Made by a program: the position numbers and the translations under genes. Shown here one piece after another: positions 27,322-36,084 of a stretch of DNA of 64,000 bases. A model generated the notes under the pieces. The model did no database searches and had not been told where the DNA came from. It was given only the letters and a program-made list of their open reading frames with translations. Every line of letters starts with the position of its first letter. Positions within the stretch are counted from its first letter, which is position 1. Source of the stretch: an uncultured Lachnospiraceae bacterium (lineage in GTDB: Bacteria > Bacillota > Clostridia > Lachnospirales > Lachnospiraceae); contig CAJTSB010000005.1 in the NCBI GenBank assembly GCA_910578825.1, forward strand, positions 59,307 through 123,306. Reading direction: 5' to 3'.

Positions 27322-28074
27322 TTACAGATACTTCTCGTACTGTATTTTCAAGCGTCCCTTGCGCGTTTCCCCATAGGAATCCACAAAACGGAATCTTCCT
27401 ATGGAGCGCACGGAAATCAATTCTCCCGCTTTGCATTCTGTAGTCGTCTGCAACGCCTGACGATTGTTAAGAAATACTTTCCCTCCCTTAATCCACTGAC
27501 TGGCCTGGGAACGGGAAATCTTACAGATGCAGGCAATCACATTGTCGAGCCGATTGGAGGTAATGATTCCTTCCACAAGCTCTTTTTCAGGTTCAAACGA
27601 AAAAGATTCCGGTTGAATTTCCTCACTCTTTACCACGGTGTGCCGGATTCTTGTCAACTCTTCCATTAGATAAGCCAAAATTTTCTGGTGGCAAAAGACG
27701 TATATTTCATCCTCATTAACGAGGATATCCCCGAGTTTGCAACGCTCAATGCCAAGGTTCATAAGACTGCCAAGGACGTCCCGATGTGATAAGTGTTCTG
27801 CAAATTTTTTATTTACCGGTGTGATTTTCAGACAGGCAATTGGATAATTCCATGTATAACAAAGAGCATCAGGTATAAATGCTATCATCTGACGCTCACT
27901 CAACTCATATCCGCCAAAGATTTCGTAACCGGAATACAGTTCTGAAATCCCCTGCTTAAAAATATTCAATTCATTTAAGTTCAGAAAATCGCTGAACAGG
28001 ACAACATTTTTCTGTCCAGCCTGTCTCGATAAATCAAGAAAACGTTTTGCTAAAAGTGATTCTTCCTTTGTCAT
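27322..28074 (-). CDS. ylmH: YlmH family S4-domain RNA-binding protein
   Basis: 250 residues, with an N-terminal mixed domain and a C-terminal S4 domain (ASQWIKGGKVFLNNRQA). The homologue in B. subtilis sits in the ylm cluster by sepF and divIVA and has been tied to ribosome quality control, binding 50S subunits carrying stalled nascent chains. The frame is open 63 codons upstream into sepF, but MTKEESLLAKRFLDL at 28074 is the family start and begins 7 nt after the sepF stop. Confidence 0.92.
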   Translation of the reverse strand: MTKEESLLAKRFLDLSRQAGQKNVVLFSDFLNLNELNIFKQGISELYSGYEIFGGYELSERQMIAFIPDALCYTWNYPIACLKITPVNKKFAEHLSHRDVLGSLMNLGIERCKLGDILVNEDEIYVFCHQKILAYLMEELTRIRHTVVKSEEIQPESFSFEPEKELVEGIITSNRLDNVIACICKISRSQASQWIKGGKVFLNNRQALQTTTECKAGELISVRSIGRFRFVDSYGETRKGRLKIQYEKYL

Positions 28075-28081
28075 ATCCGTT

Positions 28082-28597
28082 TTAAAACTCCGTACGGATG
28101 GGCTGCATCTCAAGAGAGTCCATAATATTTGCGAAATCACCGGACACATCAACGCTCGGCGGCGTAATGATAAATATGTAGTTGGAAATCTTCTGCAAGT
28201 TGCCATTGATGGCAAAACAGGAACCGGACGTAAAGTCGATAATACGCTGTGCAATGTCCACATCCAGTCCTTCTACATTCAATACAACCGTGCGATCCAG
28301 CAGCAATGTCTCCGTTATTTCCCTTGCATCTTCCACTGTAATCGGCTTAATAACGCATACTTCCATGCCTGTCCCGGATTTCTTCGGGGAACGCATAGGC
28401 GTTACCACCTTGGAACTGCTCTTGATGGGACGGATTTTCTTTTCCTCTTCTTCCGTGTCATCTATGCTTGTATCTGCCTTGCGTCTTCTCTTGCGAGGCG
28501 TTTCTTCTTCGTAATCATCTTCATAGTCGTCATCGTAAAAATCATCATCATCCGAATTCAACCGCATGACATCTAAAAATTTATCTAACATTCCCAT
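28082..28597 (-). CDS. sepF: cell division protein SepF
   Basis: Membrane-binding FtsZ anchor that aligns the division ring; about 171 residues. An N-terminal amphipathic helix (MGMLDKFLDVMRL) is followed by a very acidic then basic linker (about 18-65) and the SepF dimer domain (about 75-160: VEDAREITETLLLDRTVVLN). GAGG is 8 nt before the ATG at 28597; the ATG at 28606 is too close to it. The gene lies between yggS and ylmH as in other Bacillota. Confidence 0.95.
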   Translation of the reverse strand: MGMLDKFLDVMRLNSDDDDFYDDDYEDDYEEETPRKRRRKADTSIDDTEEEEKKIRPIKSSSKVVTPMRSPKKSGTGMEVCVIKPITVEDAREITETLLLDRTVVLNVEGLDVDIAQRIIDFTSGSCFAINGNLQKISNYIFIITPPSVDVSGDFANIMDSLEMQPIRTEF

Positions 28598-28660
28598 ATC
28601 ATTCACCTCACTTTGATTTCTGCATCTATCCGTAAATTCACTTACCGATAAGGCTGCATC

Positions 28661-29350
28661 CTATCCGTAATTTCTCTCACCGAAAATTCCTGTTCCAACG
28701 CGAACCATGGTTGCCCCTTCTTCAATCGCAACCATATAGTCCCCCGTCATTCCCATTGAAAGTACAGACATAGTTACATTATCAATGTTTTTCTGCTTGA
28801 TGTCAACAGATAATTCACGAATTTTACGAAAATATTTTCGATTGTCTTCCGGATTTGTCACAAAAGGCGCAATCGTCATGAGCCCTATGATATGAATATG
28901 CGGTAAAACAGATATTTCTTCTATCAACGAAACAGTCTCTTCGTATGGGATTCCAAATTTGCTCTCCTCTCCGGCAATGTTTACTTCGATCAGAATATCC
29001 ATCTCCAACTGTCGTTTTCCTGCCTGGTTGCTGATTTCCTGCGCGAGGCGCAGAGAATCTACGGAATGTATGAGGGCCGTTTTATCGATAATATATTTTA
29101 CCTTGTTCCTTTGGAGATGTCCAATCATATGCCAGCGGATATCACTTGCAAGCTGTGGATATTTGTCGATGATCTCCTGTACTTTATTCTCACCGAAATC
29201 CCGGCTGCCCGCCGCATAAGCCTCCTCCAGCATGGAAACCGGCTTTGTCTTGCTGACGGAAATGAGCGTCACCTCTTTCGGATCCCGCCCGGCTTTCTCA
29301 CATGCTTTTTTTATATTTTCGTGTACTTTTTCAAGATTTTCTTTTACCAT
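28661..29350 (-). CDS. yggS: YggS/YlmE family PLP-binding protein
   Basis: Pyridoxal-phosphate homeostasis protein of 229 residues with a single TIM-barrel domain. The PLP lysine is K34 in LISVSKTKP. Other motifs are FGENKVQE, WHMIGHLQRNK and a phosphate-binding SMGMTGDY. The frame is open 38 codons upstream, but GGAGG is placed for the ATG at 29350. It has no known catalysis and buffers free PLP. Position before sepF is conserved. Confidence 0.96.
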   Translation of the reverse strand: MVKENLEKVHENIKKACEKAGRDPKEVTLISVSKTKPVSMLEEAYAAGSRDFGENKVQEIIDKYPQLASDIRWHMIGHLQRNKVKYIIDKTALIHSVDSLRLAQEISNQAGKRQLEMDILIEVNIAGEESKFGIPYEETVSLIEEISVLPHIHIIGLMTIAPFVTNPEDNRKYFRKIRELSVDIKQKNIDNVTMSVLSMGMTGDYMVAIEEGATMVRVGTGIFGERNYG

Positions 29351-29369
29351 TGTTTCCTTCCTCCTATAT

Positions 29370-29383
29370 GGTATCGGCACGCG
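29370..29383. repeat. dispersed 14-bp element, copy 1
   Basis: GGTATCGGCACGCG lies between the hlyD-like gene and yggS. The identical 14-mer, in the same orientation and also followed on the minus strand by an AGGAGG/GAGG-type sequence, occurs at 52620-52633. Confidence 0.6.
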
Positions 29384-29393
29384 ACGATTCCCC

Positions 29394-30776
29394 TCACTGA
29401 ATAATTTCATTTTCCTGAATCGTCGAGGCATCCAGCGCAATATGATCGTACAGAGAAATCCCATAACTTGTTCCTTTATTTACAATGCTATACTCTTCAT
29501 TCTGGAATAAAATCTCCACCTTCCGGAACACCGCATATCCACGGTTAATATTATAAACTCCCTGCAGCGAATCCTGTTTCTGCAGCTTATAAGTCTCCTT
29601 AGAATCCGGTTTCAGCAGTATATCCCCGCTCTGTAACTGTTCTGCAGCAATATAGTACATATTATTCTTTTCCTGTGCCACTGCAACCGCTACAAAACTG
29701 GTTTCAAAATTACCATCTTTATCCTCATATCGATACATAACACCATTCGAATTATCAGCGCCGCCTTTCGTCACGTAATCCTTCGGCACCAGGAAGAAAC
29801 TTTTCTCCGTCAAGGCAGTATTCGGTATTTTCAAACCGCTGGTATCGGACAATAACAATTCAACTTCCAGATACCGTTCCGTTGCATAGCGCAATCCTGC
29901 GCTCTGGAAGTTCAGCGCCAGATAGGAATCACCGTCTTTGGTGATAATTCGGGAACTTCCCCATGCAGTAGAATCATCTTTTTTGAATTTGATCTGGAGT
30001 ACGGTATTTTCAGCCAGATTCGCTGCCAGCTGCTCATCAATCGGTATAAGCAAATCCCATATTTCGCTGGTAATCAGTTTAAATGCCGGTTCTCCGGCAC
30101 TCACCTGTTCACGGGTCATCAGATTGTTTTTTACATGAGCGGATTTATCAAAGATATCTTTGTTAAAATTTTCCAGAGTGACATTTTCCAGACCATCTGT
30201 ATGATATACTACAATTCCCGGTTCCGGCGCACGGCGCGCATGCAGTCCATTGTAATTGCCGCCATTCTCAGAAAGGCCGGACAATGCGTTTTCACTGATG
30301 GTTTCCATCAACGCAGCCTCCATATCATATTGAAAGGCATATACCTGATAAAAATTTTCATCCGAATAATTCAGGACAAATTCTTCCGCTGTCTTTTCCA
30401 ATCCGTCATAAAAACTTTTTTCTGAAAACAGGGTTCCATCATTTTTGGCCAGCATATCCTGATAAAAATGCCCGGTCTCATCCACGGAATACACATAGCT
30501 GTTTACGCCGACTTTCGTGGCGTCCCGATTATAATAAGTGATATAGCCGGAGGCATCCGTATTGTATATTTTTTCTTCCCGCAGAATTACGCCGGTAAAC
30601 GTATTATTCTGTGCAATGGTTCCCTGAGAAATTTCATATACTGCAACTCTTTCCGTTGTAAAATATTGAAAGATATTATAGAGCATATATACAAGAATAA
30701 TCAGGAAGATAATCACACCGATATTAAATTGAGATCCTTTGTGAAATTTAATAATTTTTCTGTTTCTGTCTGCCAT
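29394..30776 (-). CDS. HlyD-like membrane protein of the sepF cluster
   Basis: Single-pass membrane protein of about 460 residues. A basic cytoplasmic N-terminus is followed by a helix (about residues 18-42), then a large extracytoplasmic part with HlyD/RND-adaptor-like beta segments (VAVYEISQGTIAQNNTFTGV; later LLIPIDEQLAANLAENTVL). There is no export ATPase beside it. Genes of this kind next to yggS-sepF are frequent in Clostridia; a role in division or envelope is inference. Start uncertain: the ATG at 30830 overlaps a TATAAT, so 30776 or 30791 is more likely; neither has a strong ribosome binding site. Confidence 0.75.
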   Translation of the reverse strand: MADRNRKIIKFHKGSQFNIGVIIFLIILVYMLYNIFQYFTTERVAVYEISQGTIAQNNTFTGVILREEKIYNTDASGYITYYNRDATKVGVNSYVYSVDETGHFYQDMLAKNDGTLFSEKSFYDGLEKTAEEFVLNYSDENFYQVYAFQYDMEAALMETISENALSGLSENGGNYNGLHARRAPEPGIVVYHTDGLENVTLENFNKDIFDKSAHVKNNLMTREQVSAGEPAFKLITSEIWDLLIPIDEQLAANLAENTVLQIKFKKDDSTAWGSSRIITKDGDSYLALNFQSAGLRYATERYLEVELLLSDTSGLKIPNTALTEKSFFLVPKDYVTKGGADNSNGVMYRYEDKDGNFETSFVAVAVAQEKNNMYYIAAEQLQSGDILLKPDSKETYKLQKQDSLQGVYNINRGYAVFRKVEILFQNEEYSIVNKGTSYGISLYDHIALDASTIQENEIIQ

Positions 30777-30832
30777 AAATATATGTCTCATTTCTATGTA
30801 AGTTTTTCCTGAAACAGGATTTCCTGACATAT

Positions 30833-30861
30833 TATATCACGAATCCAAGAATTTCCAACAT
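30833..30861 (-). promoter_or_regulatory. possible promoter of the hlyD-yggS-sepF string
   Basis: On the minus strand TTGGAA followed about 16 bp later by TATAAT lies just over the most upstream candidate ATG of the HlyD-like gene. This supports a downstream start for that gene. Confidence 0.5.
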
Positions 30862-30912
30862 GATTTTTGGGGTATGGGTAATAATAAAATCATGTAAAAG
30901 GAGGAAATGCAT

Positions 30913-31125
30913 ATGAATACCAAATGTTTGGATTACACGTTATTAGCACTTGTAATCATTGGTGCAATTAACTGGGGTTTGATTGGATTATTCCGTTTTG
31001 ACCTGGTTTCCTTTTTATTCGGTAATATGAGCTGGATTAGCAGGATAGTCTATGGAATCGTAGGGATTGGCGGTCTGTATTTATGCAGTGTATTTGGTCG
31101 CATCCGCTCCATGAATGAAACCTGA
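30913..31125 (+). CDS. DUF378 (YuzA-like) small membrane protein
   Basis: 70 residues with two membrane helices, the first containing the family hallmark IGAINWGLIGLF, the second near IVYGIVGIGGLYL. Function unknown. AAAGGAGG is 8 nt before the ATG at 30913; an in-frame ATG at 30907 is too close to it. The gene is monocistronic, divergent from the hlyD-like gene and ends at a strong hairpin. Confidence 0.88.
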   Translation: MNTKCLDYTLLALVIIGAINWGLIGLFRFDLVSFLFGNMSWISRIVYGIVGIGGLYLCSVFGRIRSMNET

Positions 31126-31139
31126 GATACAGGTTCTAT

Positions 31140-31172
31140 AAGAAAGAGTTTCGCTGTGCGAAACTCTTTCTT
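31140..31172 (+). terminator. terminator after DUF378 gene
   Basis: A perfect 14-bp stem (31140-31153 with 31159-31172) with a 5-nt loop, whose 3' arm is T-rich. It lies between two convergent genes and may work in both directions. Confidence 0.75.
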
Positions 31173-31184
31173 ATGTACTAATCT

Positions 31185-31604
31185 CTATAACGATACAATG
31201 AACTTACCTTTGGTACATTCCGGTAAATCCTTTTCATTCTTGGATATGCTCAATATAAAATTGACATGGAACTTGGTACTGATATCTTCCAACTTCGTAA
31301 TGCAGCGTTCGATATCTTCGTCATTTATCTTTGCAATTGTAAGGAAACTGTCCAAATACATCTCTTCCAAATCGTGGTCCTGAGAAATAATTCCACTTAA
31401 GAATCCTAAAAATTCATCACAATTTGCAATCAAATATTCAGAAACGTTGATTAACCGAACTTTGTTGCTTAGTTCATACATATGTTTTTGGCTCTTATCC
31501 AGATATACGATATTGCCAGTAGCCGATTTTACCGATTCATTTACCTTGTCCAGCAGATGCTTTGTCTTACCTTTTCCTTTTTCTCCAGCTATAATTTGTA
31601 CCAT
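31185..31604 (-). CDS. small P-loop protein of unknown function
   Basis: 139 residues beginning MVQIIAGEKGKGKTKHLLD, a clear Walker A (GEKGKGKT). There is no obvious Walker B hhhhDE; the best candidate is the hydrophobic strand NIVYLDKSQKH. The fold may be a small kinase- or RecA-like core. Similar short proteins occur through Lachnospiraceae, sometimes loosely labelled PilT-like; nothing here supports a pilus link. GGAGGAGA precedes the ATG and a consensus-like promoter lies upstream. Stands alone. Confidence 0.75.
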   Translation of the reverse strand: MVQIIAGEKGKGKTKHLLDKVNESVKSATGNIVYLDKSQKHMYELSNKVRLINVSEYLIANCDEFLGFLSGIISQDHDLEEMYLDSFLTIAKINDEDIERCITKLEDISTKFHVNFILSISKNEKDLPECTKGKFIVSL

Positions 31605-31710
31605 GACAATCTCCTCCTAGTCTCAACCGCTTTGTGCAAAACAGATAATTATCATGTGACATGACAATGATTTTTATCTATTCTGTAATAACAGTTTCTT
31701 TTATAGGACA

Positions 31711-31739
31711 ATTATAGTATATATTTACAGAGAATTCAA
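31711..31739 (-). promoter_or_regulatory. promoter of the small P-loop gene
   Basis: On the minus strand TTGAAT (31734-31739), a 17-bp spacer and a perfect TATAAT (31711-31716). It gives a 5' leader of about 100 nt in which I see only an imperfect inverted repeat around 31650-31672. Confidence 0.65.
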
Positions 31740-31742
31740 CTG

Positions 31743-32735
31743 CTATTTTGCACTTTCCATTAACAATTCTGACATCTCATGATAAAGATTTTCACGACTG
31801 TCTGATTTATAGACGATGGATATATGGGGTACGTCACGGCTGTTCTTGCTGTACAATACCAGACAGTAACCGGCATCGTTGGTGGTGCCCGTTTTCCCGC
31901 CAATTACCTGAATGCCTTCCGGCGTCTCAACTTCGCCGTTCAGGTATTTATTCGTATTTTCCCAGTTCATAGAGGCCGTCTCTCCCGTCGAACGGCTGAA
32001 GGAGGTCATATGGCTCTGCGCGCTGATGATGGATACAAATTTCTCTTCCTTAAGCGCTGCCTGAAAAATCAGATACATGTCATAGACTGTGGTATAATGC
32101 TCTTCACTGTGCAGTCCATGAGGATTGACAAAATGTGAATTTGTAGCGCCCAGCGCAAGCGCTTCCTGATTCATCAGTTTTGCAAATGCATCCGTACTTC
32201 CGGCAACAAGATCTGCAATGACATTTGCCGCATCATTACCGCTGCAAAGCATTAGCCCGTACAACAATTCTTCCAGACTGAAGGTATCTCCTACGGACAG
32301 ACCACAGGTAGAGGAACCTTCCTCCAATTGCAGCTCCTGCTCCGTTACGGTCGCAGTTTTTGATAAATCGCCATGTTTCATGGCAACATATGCTGTCAAA
32401 ATTTTGGTGGTACTTGCCGGATAAATGCGGCCATAAATATTCTTGCCAAATTTAAGGTTATTTTCCTGAATATCAAATAACCCTGCTGCCTCCGAAAGAG
32501 AGGCTGTCACGGAATCACTTAATACATCTTCTGTTCCGGCAACACAGAGATCCCTGGAAAAAAAGGATTGCTCGCTTTCGTTGCCGCTTACCGTAGTGTT
32601 CAATCCATAAGCTCTCGGACTTTCGTACACATCATAAGGATGTTCAATTGTCACCTCTTCCCCACATGCGGTGAACAAAAGAAACATACAGAAAGCTGCC
32701 GCTAAAATCCGGGTCTTTTTATTTATACATTTCAC
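31743..32735 (-). CDS. D-alanyl-D-alanine carboxypeptidase, lipoprotein form
   Basis: Trims the terminal D-Ala from peptidoglycan stem peptides. 330 residues. S11 peptidase motifs are complete: S108-T-T-K111, S165-G-N167 and K281-T-G. Unlike most DacA/DacF proteins it lacks the C-terminal beta domain and amphipathic anchor. Instead it has a lipoprotein signal (lipobox LFTAC, Cys24), so it should be tethered by lipid after LspA cleavage. Its start overlaps the end of mgsA by 17 bp. Last gene of the shape/division run. Confidence 0.92.
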   Translation of the reverse strand: MKCINKKTRILAAAFCMFLLFTACGEEVTIEHPYDVYESPRAYGLNTTVSGNESEQSFFSRDLCVAGTEDVLSDSVTASLSEAAGLFDIQENNLKFGKNIYGRIYPASTTKILTAYVAMKHGDLSKTATVTEQELQLEEGSSTCGLSVGDTFSLEELLYGLMLCSGNDAANVIADLVAGSTDAFAKLMNQEALALGATNSHFVNPHGLHSEEHYTTVYDMYLIFQAALKEEKFVSIISAQSHMTSFSRSTGETASMNWENTNKYLNGEVETPEGIQVIGGKTGTTNDAGYCLVLYSKNSRDVPHISIVYKSDSRENLYHEMSELLMESAK

Positions 32736-33114
32736 GCCACTCTAAATCTCCTCTGTCTAACGATTTAATCAATAACTCCGCCGTGGCAAGGTTCGTTGCC
32801 AGCGGAATATTGTACATATCACATAAATGTACCACATTGTTTACATCTGGTTCATGAGACTTGGGGGTAATCGGGTCTCTCAAAAAGATTACCAAATCAA
32901 TCTGGTTGTGCTCAATTTGGGCGGCAAGCTGCTGCGCGCCTCCGAGATGCCCTGCCAAAAATTTGTGGACAGACAGGTTTGTAACTTCCTCAATCAGTCT
33001 TCCGGTCGTTCCTGTTGCAGATAAATCATTCTTACAGAGAATCCCCCGGTAAGCAATACAAAAATTCTGCATCAGTTTTTTCTTTGAATCGTGAGCAATT
33101 AATCCAATGTTCAA
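32719..33114 (-). CDS. mgsA: methylglyoxal synthase
   Basis: Converts dihydroxyacetone phosphate to methylglyoxal and phosphate, a bypass used when phosphate is limiting. 131 residues. Signature motifs GTTGRLI, GHLGGAQQ, IFLRDP and NNVVHLCD are intact, including the catalytic Asp of FLRDP. The start codon is TTG, one base after the rodA stop, with AGGGGG 8-9 nt upstream inside rodA. Its place between rodA and the carboxypeptidase is metabolically odd but is recurrent in Clostridia. Confidence 0.96.
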   Translation of the reverse strand: MNIGLIAHDSKKKLMQNFCIAYRGILCKNDLSATGTTGRLIEEVTNLSVHKFLAGHLGGAQQLAAQIEHNQIDLVIFLRDPITPKSHEPDVNNVVHLCDMYNIPLATNLATAELLIKSLDRGDLEWREMYK

Positions 33115-33115
33115 G

Positions 33116-34240
33116 TCAAAAATCCCCCTTTCGGTATTTTAAAGGCTGAAGTCCTACATTTAATACAAGTCCAATTCCGATAAAAAGACTCACCAGAGAA
33201 GTAAGCCCATAGCTTACAAAAGGTAACGGCAATCCGGTATTCGGCATCATTCCGGTTACCACACAGATATTAAAAAAGGTCTGAAATCCAATCCATGCAG
33301 CAACACCGCCACAGATAAGCTGCCCTGATAAATCTTTTGCCTTTCTGCCAATCAGGATGCATTCAATGACAATCAGCAGAAGGAGAACGAGAATAACCGC
33401 CCCTCCTATGAATCCAAGTTCTTCTCCTACAACGGCAAAAATAAAGTCTGTCTGTGGTTCCGGGATGAAATTACCGTTTTTTACAGAAAATACGGTATCA
33501 TTGTTCAAACCTTTGCCCCATAGCAGCCCGGAGCCAATTGCCATAATGGAATTCTGCTGCTGATAAGCATCCGTTGTATATTTTTCCGGCTGAAGCCATG
33601 CCATAATGCGTTTCCACTGGTAATATCCTAAAATTTTCTGATCCGGCTGAAGAATCAGATAAATAAACAGCGAACCCGCAGGAACCAACACTGCAAGCAC
33701 ACCTGCTATTATTTTATAACTTAAACCGCTTAAAAACAAGAGCGTAATAAAAATTACGGCAACCACAATACTGGTAGATAAGTCCGGCTGTTCCTCTATC
33801 ATAACCCATGGGATGAAAATTAATATCCCTGAGAGCAGAATAAAATATAATTTATTCACCTTCTCATAATATTTTCCGAAAAACCAGGAAAAAAACAGAA
33901 TAATCAGTACCTTTGACAATTCCGATGGCTGAAAACGGAATCCTGCAATCTCAATCCATCGCACTGCACCGCCGCCACTGGAGCCAAACACATGAAAAGT
34001 AATCAAAGACAACAGTCCAATGTTGAATAAATAAATCAACCAACTGAACCGGAGAATAAAGGAATAATCTATTATGGAAACAACCACCATTGCGAACAAC
34101 CCAAGACACAATCCAAGTATCTGTTTATTCTGTACCGATTTCTGTGCGCTTCCGATTACATTGATGCCGATCAGGGTCAATGCTGTTACATATATTATCA
34201 ATCGAATTCTATATTTTTTCAGTTCATATTGTTTCAACAT
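33116..34240 (-). CDS. rodA: RodA-type SEDS peptidoglycan glycosyltransferase
   Basis: Polymerises lipid II during cell elongation with a cognate class B PBP. 374 residues with about ten membrane helices. Signature segments are RWIEIAGFRFQPSELSK, QQQNSIMAIGSGLLWGKG and GMMPNTGLPLPFVSYG. SEDS proteins FtsW, SpoVE and RodA are similar; linkage to mreBCD and mrdA favours RodA. It starts 30 bp after minE. Confidence 0.93.
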   Translation of the reverse strand: MLKQYELKKYRIRLIIYVTALTLIGINVIGSAQKSVQNKQILGLCLGLFAMVVVSIIDYSFILRFSWLIYLFNIGLLSLITFHVFGSSGGGAVRWIEIAGFRFQPSELSKVLIILFFSWFFGKYYEKVNKLYFILLSGILIFIPWVMIEEQPDLSTSIVVAVIFITLLFLSGLSYKIIAGVLAVLVPAGSLFIYLILQPDQKILGYYQWKRIMAWLQPEKYTTDAYQQQNSIMAIGSGLLWGKGLNNDTVFSVKNGNFIPEPQTDFIFAVVGEELGFIGGAVILVLLLLIVIECILIGRKAKDLSGQLICGGVAAWIGFQTFFNICVVTGMMPNTGLPLPFVSYGLTSLVSLFIGIGLVLNVGLQPLKYRKGDF

Positions 34241-34270
34241 AATAAAATTTCCTTACTTTCCTCTGCCACG

Positions 34271-34552
34271 CTATTCCGAAGCGCCGGAGTGCCTCATATC
34301 TTTGATCGGTATGTTCGCGTACAATGCCGGAACATTTCCGTTATTTCCTTCCGACTCTGTCTGTGTAATCTGAATATCCAAGCCTTCTGCGTCTATTTCC
34401 ATATATTTGGAAATCACCTGTATGATGTCGTTTTTTATCTTTTCCATAATTTCCGGAGAACAATTTGCACGGTCGGAAACTAATAAGAGTTTTAGCCGGT
34501 CTTTGGCAATATCGCCGGAATTTTTTTTCTTAAACAAATCCATCAATCCCAT
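34271..34552 (-). CDS. minE: cell division topological specificity factor MinE
   Basis: Stimulates the MinD ATPase and restricts MinCD to the poles. 93 residues: an N-terminal amphipathic helix (MGLMDLFKKK), the MinD-contact helix (AKDRLKLLLVSDRA) and the C-terminal topology domain. AGGAGG precedes the ATG. Presence of MinE means the oscillating Min type rather than the DivIVA-only B. subtilis type. Confidence 0.97.
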   Translation of the reverse strand: MGLMDLFKKKNSGDIAKDRLKLLLVSDRANCSPEIMEKIKNDIIQVISKYMEIDAEGLDIQITQTESEGNNGNVPALYANIPIKDMRHSGASE

Positions 34553-34564
34553 TCTGGGTTCCTC

Positions 34565-35356
34565 CTAATTTTTCTTAAACATCCCTTTTAACTTGTTCCA
34601 CATACCGGCTTTTTCTTCCAAATCCAAATATGGCACCTCTTCACCCAAAATTCGATGGCAGATATTTGCATACGCCTTTCCCGCCTTGCAGTCAGCTCCG
34701 ACCAGCGGTTCCCCCTGATTAGTAGAAATTACAATCTGCTCGTCATCCGGTACGGCGCCGATTAAATCAATGGCAAGAATGTCTGTGACATCCCCGATAT
34801 TCATCATATCTCCGCGTTTTACCATGTCCATACGCAGACGGTTTACAATCAAATCAACCTGCGTAATCTCATTGGCAGTCAAAAGGCCAATGATGCGGTC
34901 CGCATCACGGATGGCAGACACTTCCGGCGTCGTAACGACTAATGCACGGTCTGCCCCTGCAATCGCATTCTTAAAGCCCTGCTCAATACCAGCCGGGCAA
35001 TCCAGCAAAATATAATCAAATTCGTCTCTCAACTCATCAATCACTTTTATCATCTGTTCCGGTGAAACGGACGTCTTGTCTTTTGTCTGTGCAGAGGGCA
35101 GCAAAGACAGATTCGGATAACGTTTATCTTTAATCAACGCCTGTTTCATCCGACAGTTTCCTTCCACTACATCCACCAGATTATACACAATCCGATTCTC
35201 CAATCCCATGACAACGTCCAGGTTACGCAGTCCGATATCCGTATCAATCAATACGACCTTCTTGTCCAGCTGTGCAAGACCTGTTCCTACATTTGCAGTG
35301 GTGGTTGTTTTACCAACGCCGCCTTTCCCTGATGTTACAACAATTACTTCACTCAT
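34565..35356 (-). CDS. minD: septum site-determining ATPase MinD
   Basis: ParA-family ATPase that dimerises with ATP on the membrane and carries MinC. 263 residues. Deviant Walker A GKGGVGKTT at 10-18 (K11, K16), LIDTDIGLRNLD, and DCPAGIEQGF. The C-terminal amphipathic membrane-targeting helix is MWNKLKGMFKKN. Sits between minC and minE with gaps of 21 and 12 bp. Confidence 0.98.
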   Translation of the reverse strand: MSEVIVVTSGKGGVGKTTTTANVGTGLAQLDKKVVLIDTDIGLRNLDVVMGLENRIVYNLVDVVEGNCRMKQALIKDKRYPNLSLLPSAQTKDKTSVSPEQMIKVIDELRDEFDYILLDCPAGIEQGFKNAIAGADRALVVTTPEVSAIRDADRIIGLLTANEITQVDLIVNRLRMDMVKRGDMMNIGDVTDILAIDLIGAVPDDEQIVISTNQGEPLVGADCKAGKAYANICHRILGEEVPYLDLEEKAGMWNKLKGMFKKN

Positions 35357-35377
35357 CCTACCATATCCTCCTGATAT

Positions 35378-36073
35378 TTATATATTGTTCAAAAGCCCTT
35401 TTGTAATTGGTTCAATATAAATATTTCCATCCTTTACGATTGCAACCTGCGGATCCGTCTCATAGTCAACCGTATGCTTTTTCCTCCTTTTTTTCTCCCC
35501 CTGCACTTTGTCTGCGCTGCGTGCAATCACATCTCCTATCTTGATTTGAATCGGATCCATTATAAGCGCAGCCACGAAAGCCTGCTCGTTGCCGTTTGCC
35601 CCCGCATAGGCGTTTCCCTTTAACGCTCCCAGGACGACAATATTTCCTTTGGAGATGACTTTTGCACCCGGATTTATATCTCCCAGTATAATAATACTGC
35701 TTTCACAATCCAACACCTGTCCGGAACGAAGGGTCCCCTTGTAAAATTCTCCGGTTTTTCCAGTCTGTTCTTCCTCAAAACGCTCAATTTTCTGACGAAC
35801 CAGTTCCTCTTTCAGTTCATCGTTGTCCAAAATACAGATGATATTTACAGAAGTATTTTCTGTAATCGTTTCAATAATCTGAAACTCTTCCTCCTGAGTC
35901 AGTTTTCTGCCCTCAAAAGAAATCGCCATTCTTGCGTCTTTAAAAAATCCTTCGGATTCTTTAAATTTATCCAAAATGCATGTCAGCAATTCTTCAAAGT
36001 CCATGTGCTTATCCATAATCAGGTTAATCCCATATTTATTGCTTTTTAACATCACTGGCTTTGACACGTTCAT
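35378..36073 (-). CDS. minC: septum formation inhibitor MinC
   Basis: Blocks FtsZ polymerisation away from midcell. 231 residues: N-terminal MinC_N-like domain (about 1-105), then the C-terminal beta-helix at about 110-190, with RSGQVLDCESSIIILGDINPGA and GNAYAGANG repeats typical of the family. The last 40 residues are a basic linker and tail (GEKKRRKKH). It starts 11 bp after mrdA. Confidence 0.95.
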   Translation of the reverse strand: MNVSKPVMLKSNKYGINLIMDKHMDFEELLTCILDKFKESEGFFKDARMAISFEGRKLTQEEEFQIIETITENTSVNIICILDNDELKEELVRQKIERFEEEQTGKTGEFYKGTLRSGQVLDCESSIIILGDINPGAKVISKGNIVVLGALKGNAYAGANGNEQAFVAALIMDPIQIKIGDVIARSADKVQGEKKRRKKHTVDYETDPQVAIVKDGNIYIEPITKGLLNNI

Positions 36074-36084
36074 CCCTCCAAACT

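Noticed and set aside
28075..28263. Sixty-three residue extension of YlmH into sepF
   Set aside because: Out-of-frame reading of sepF; the family start lies at 28074.
31743..32735. Beta-lactamase
   Set aside because: STTK, SGN and KTG spacing, with family sequence around them, is that of S11 D,D-carboxypeptidases; no class A Glu166 motif.
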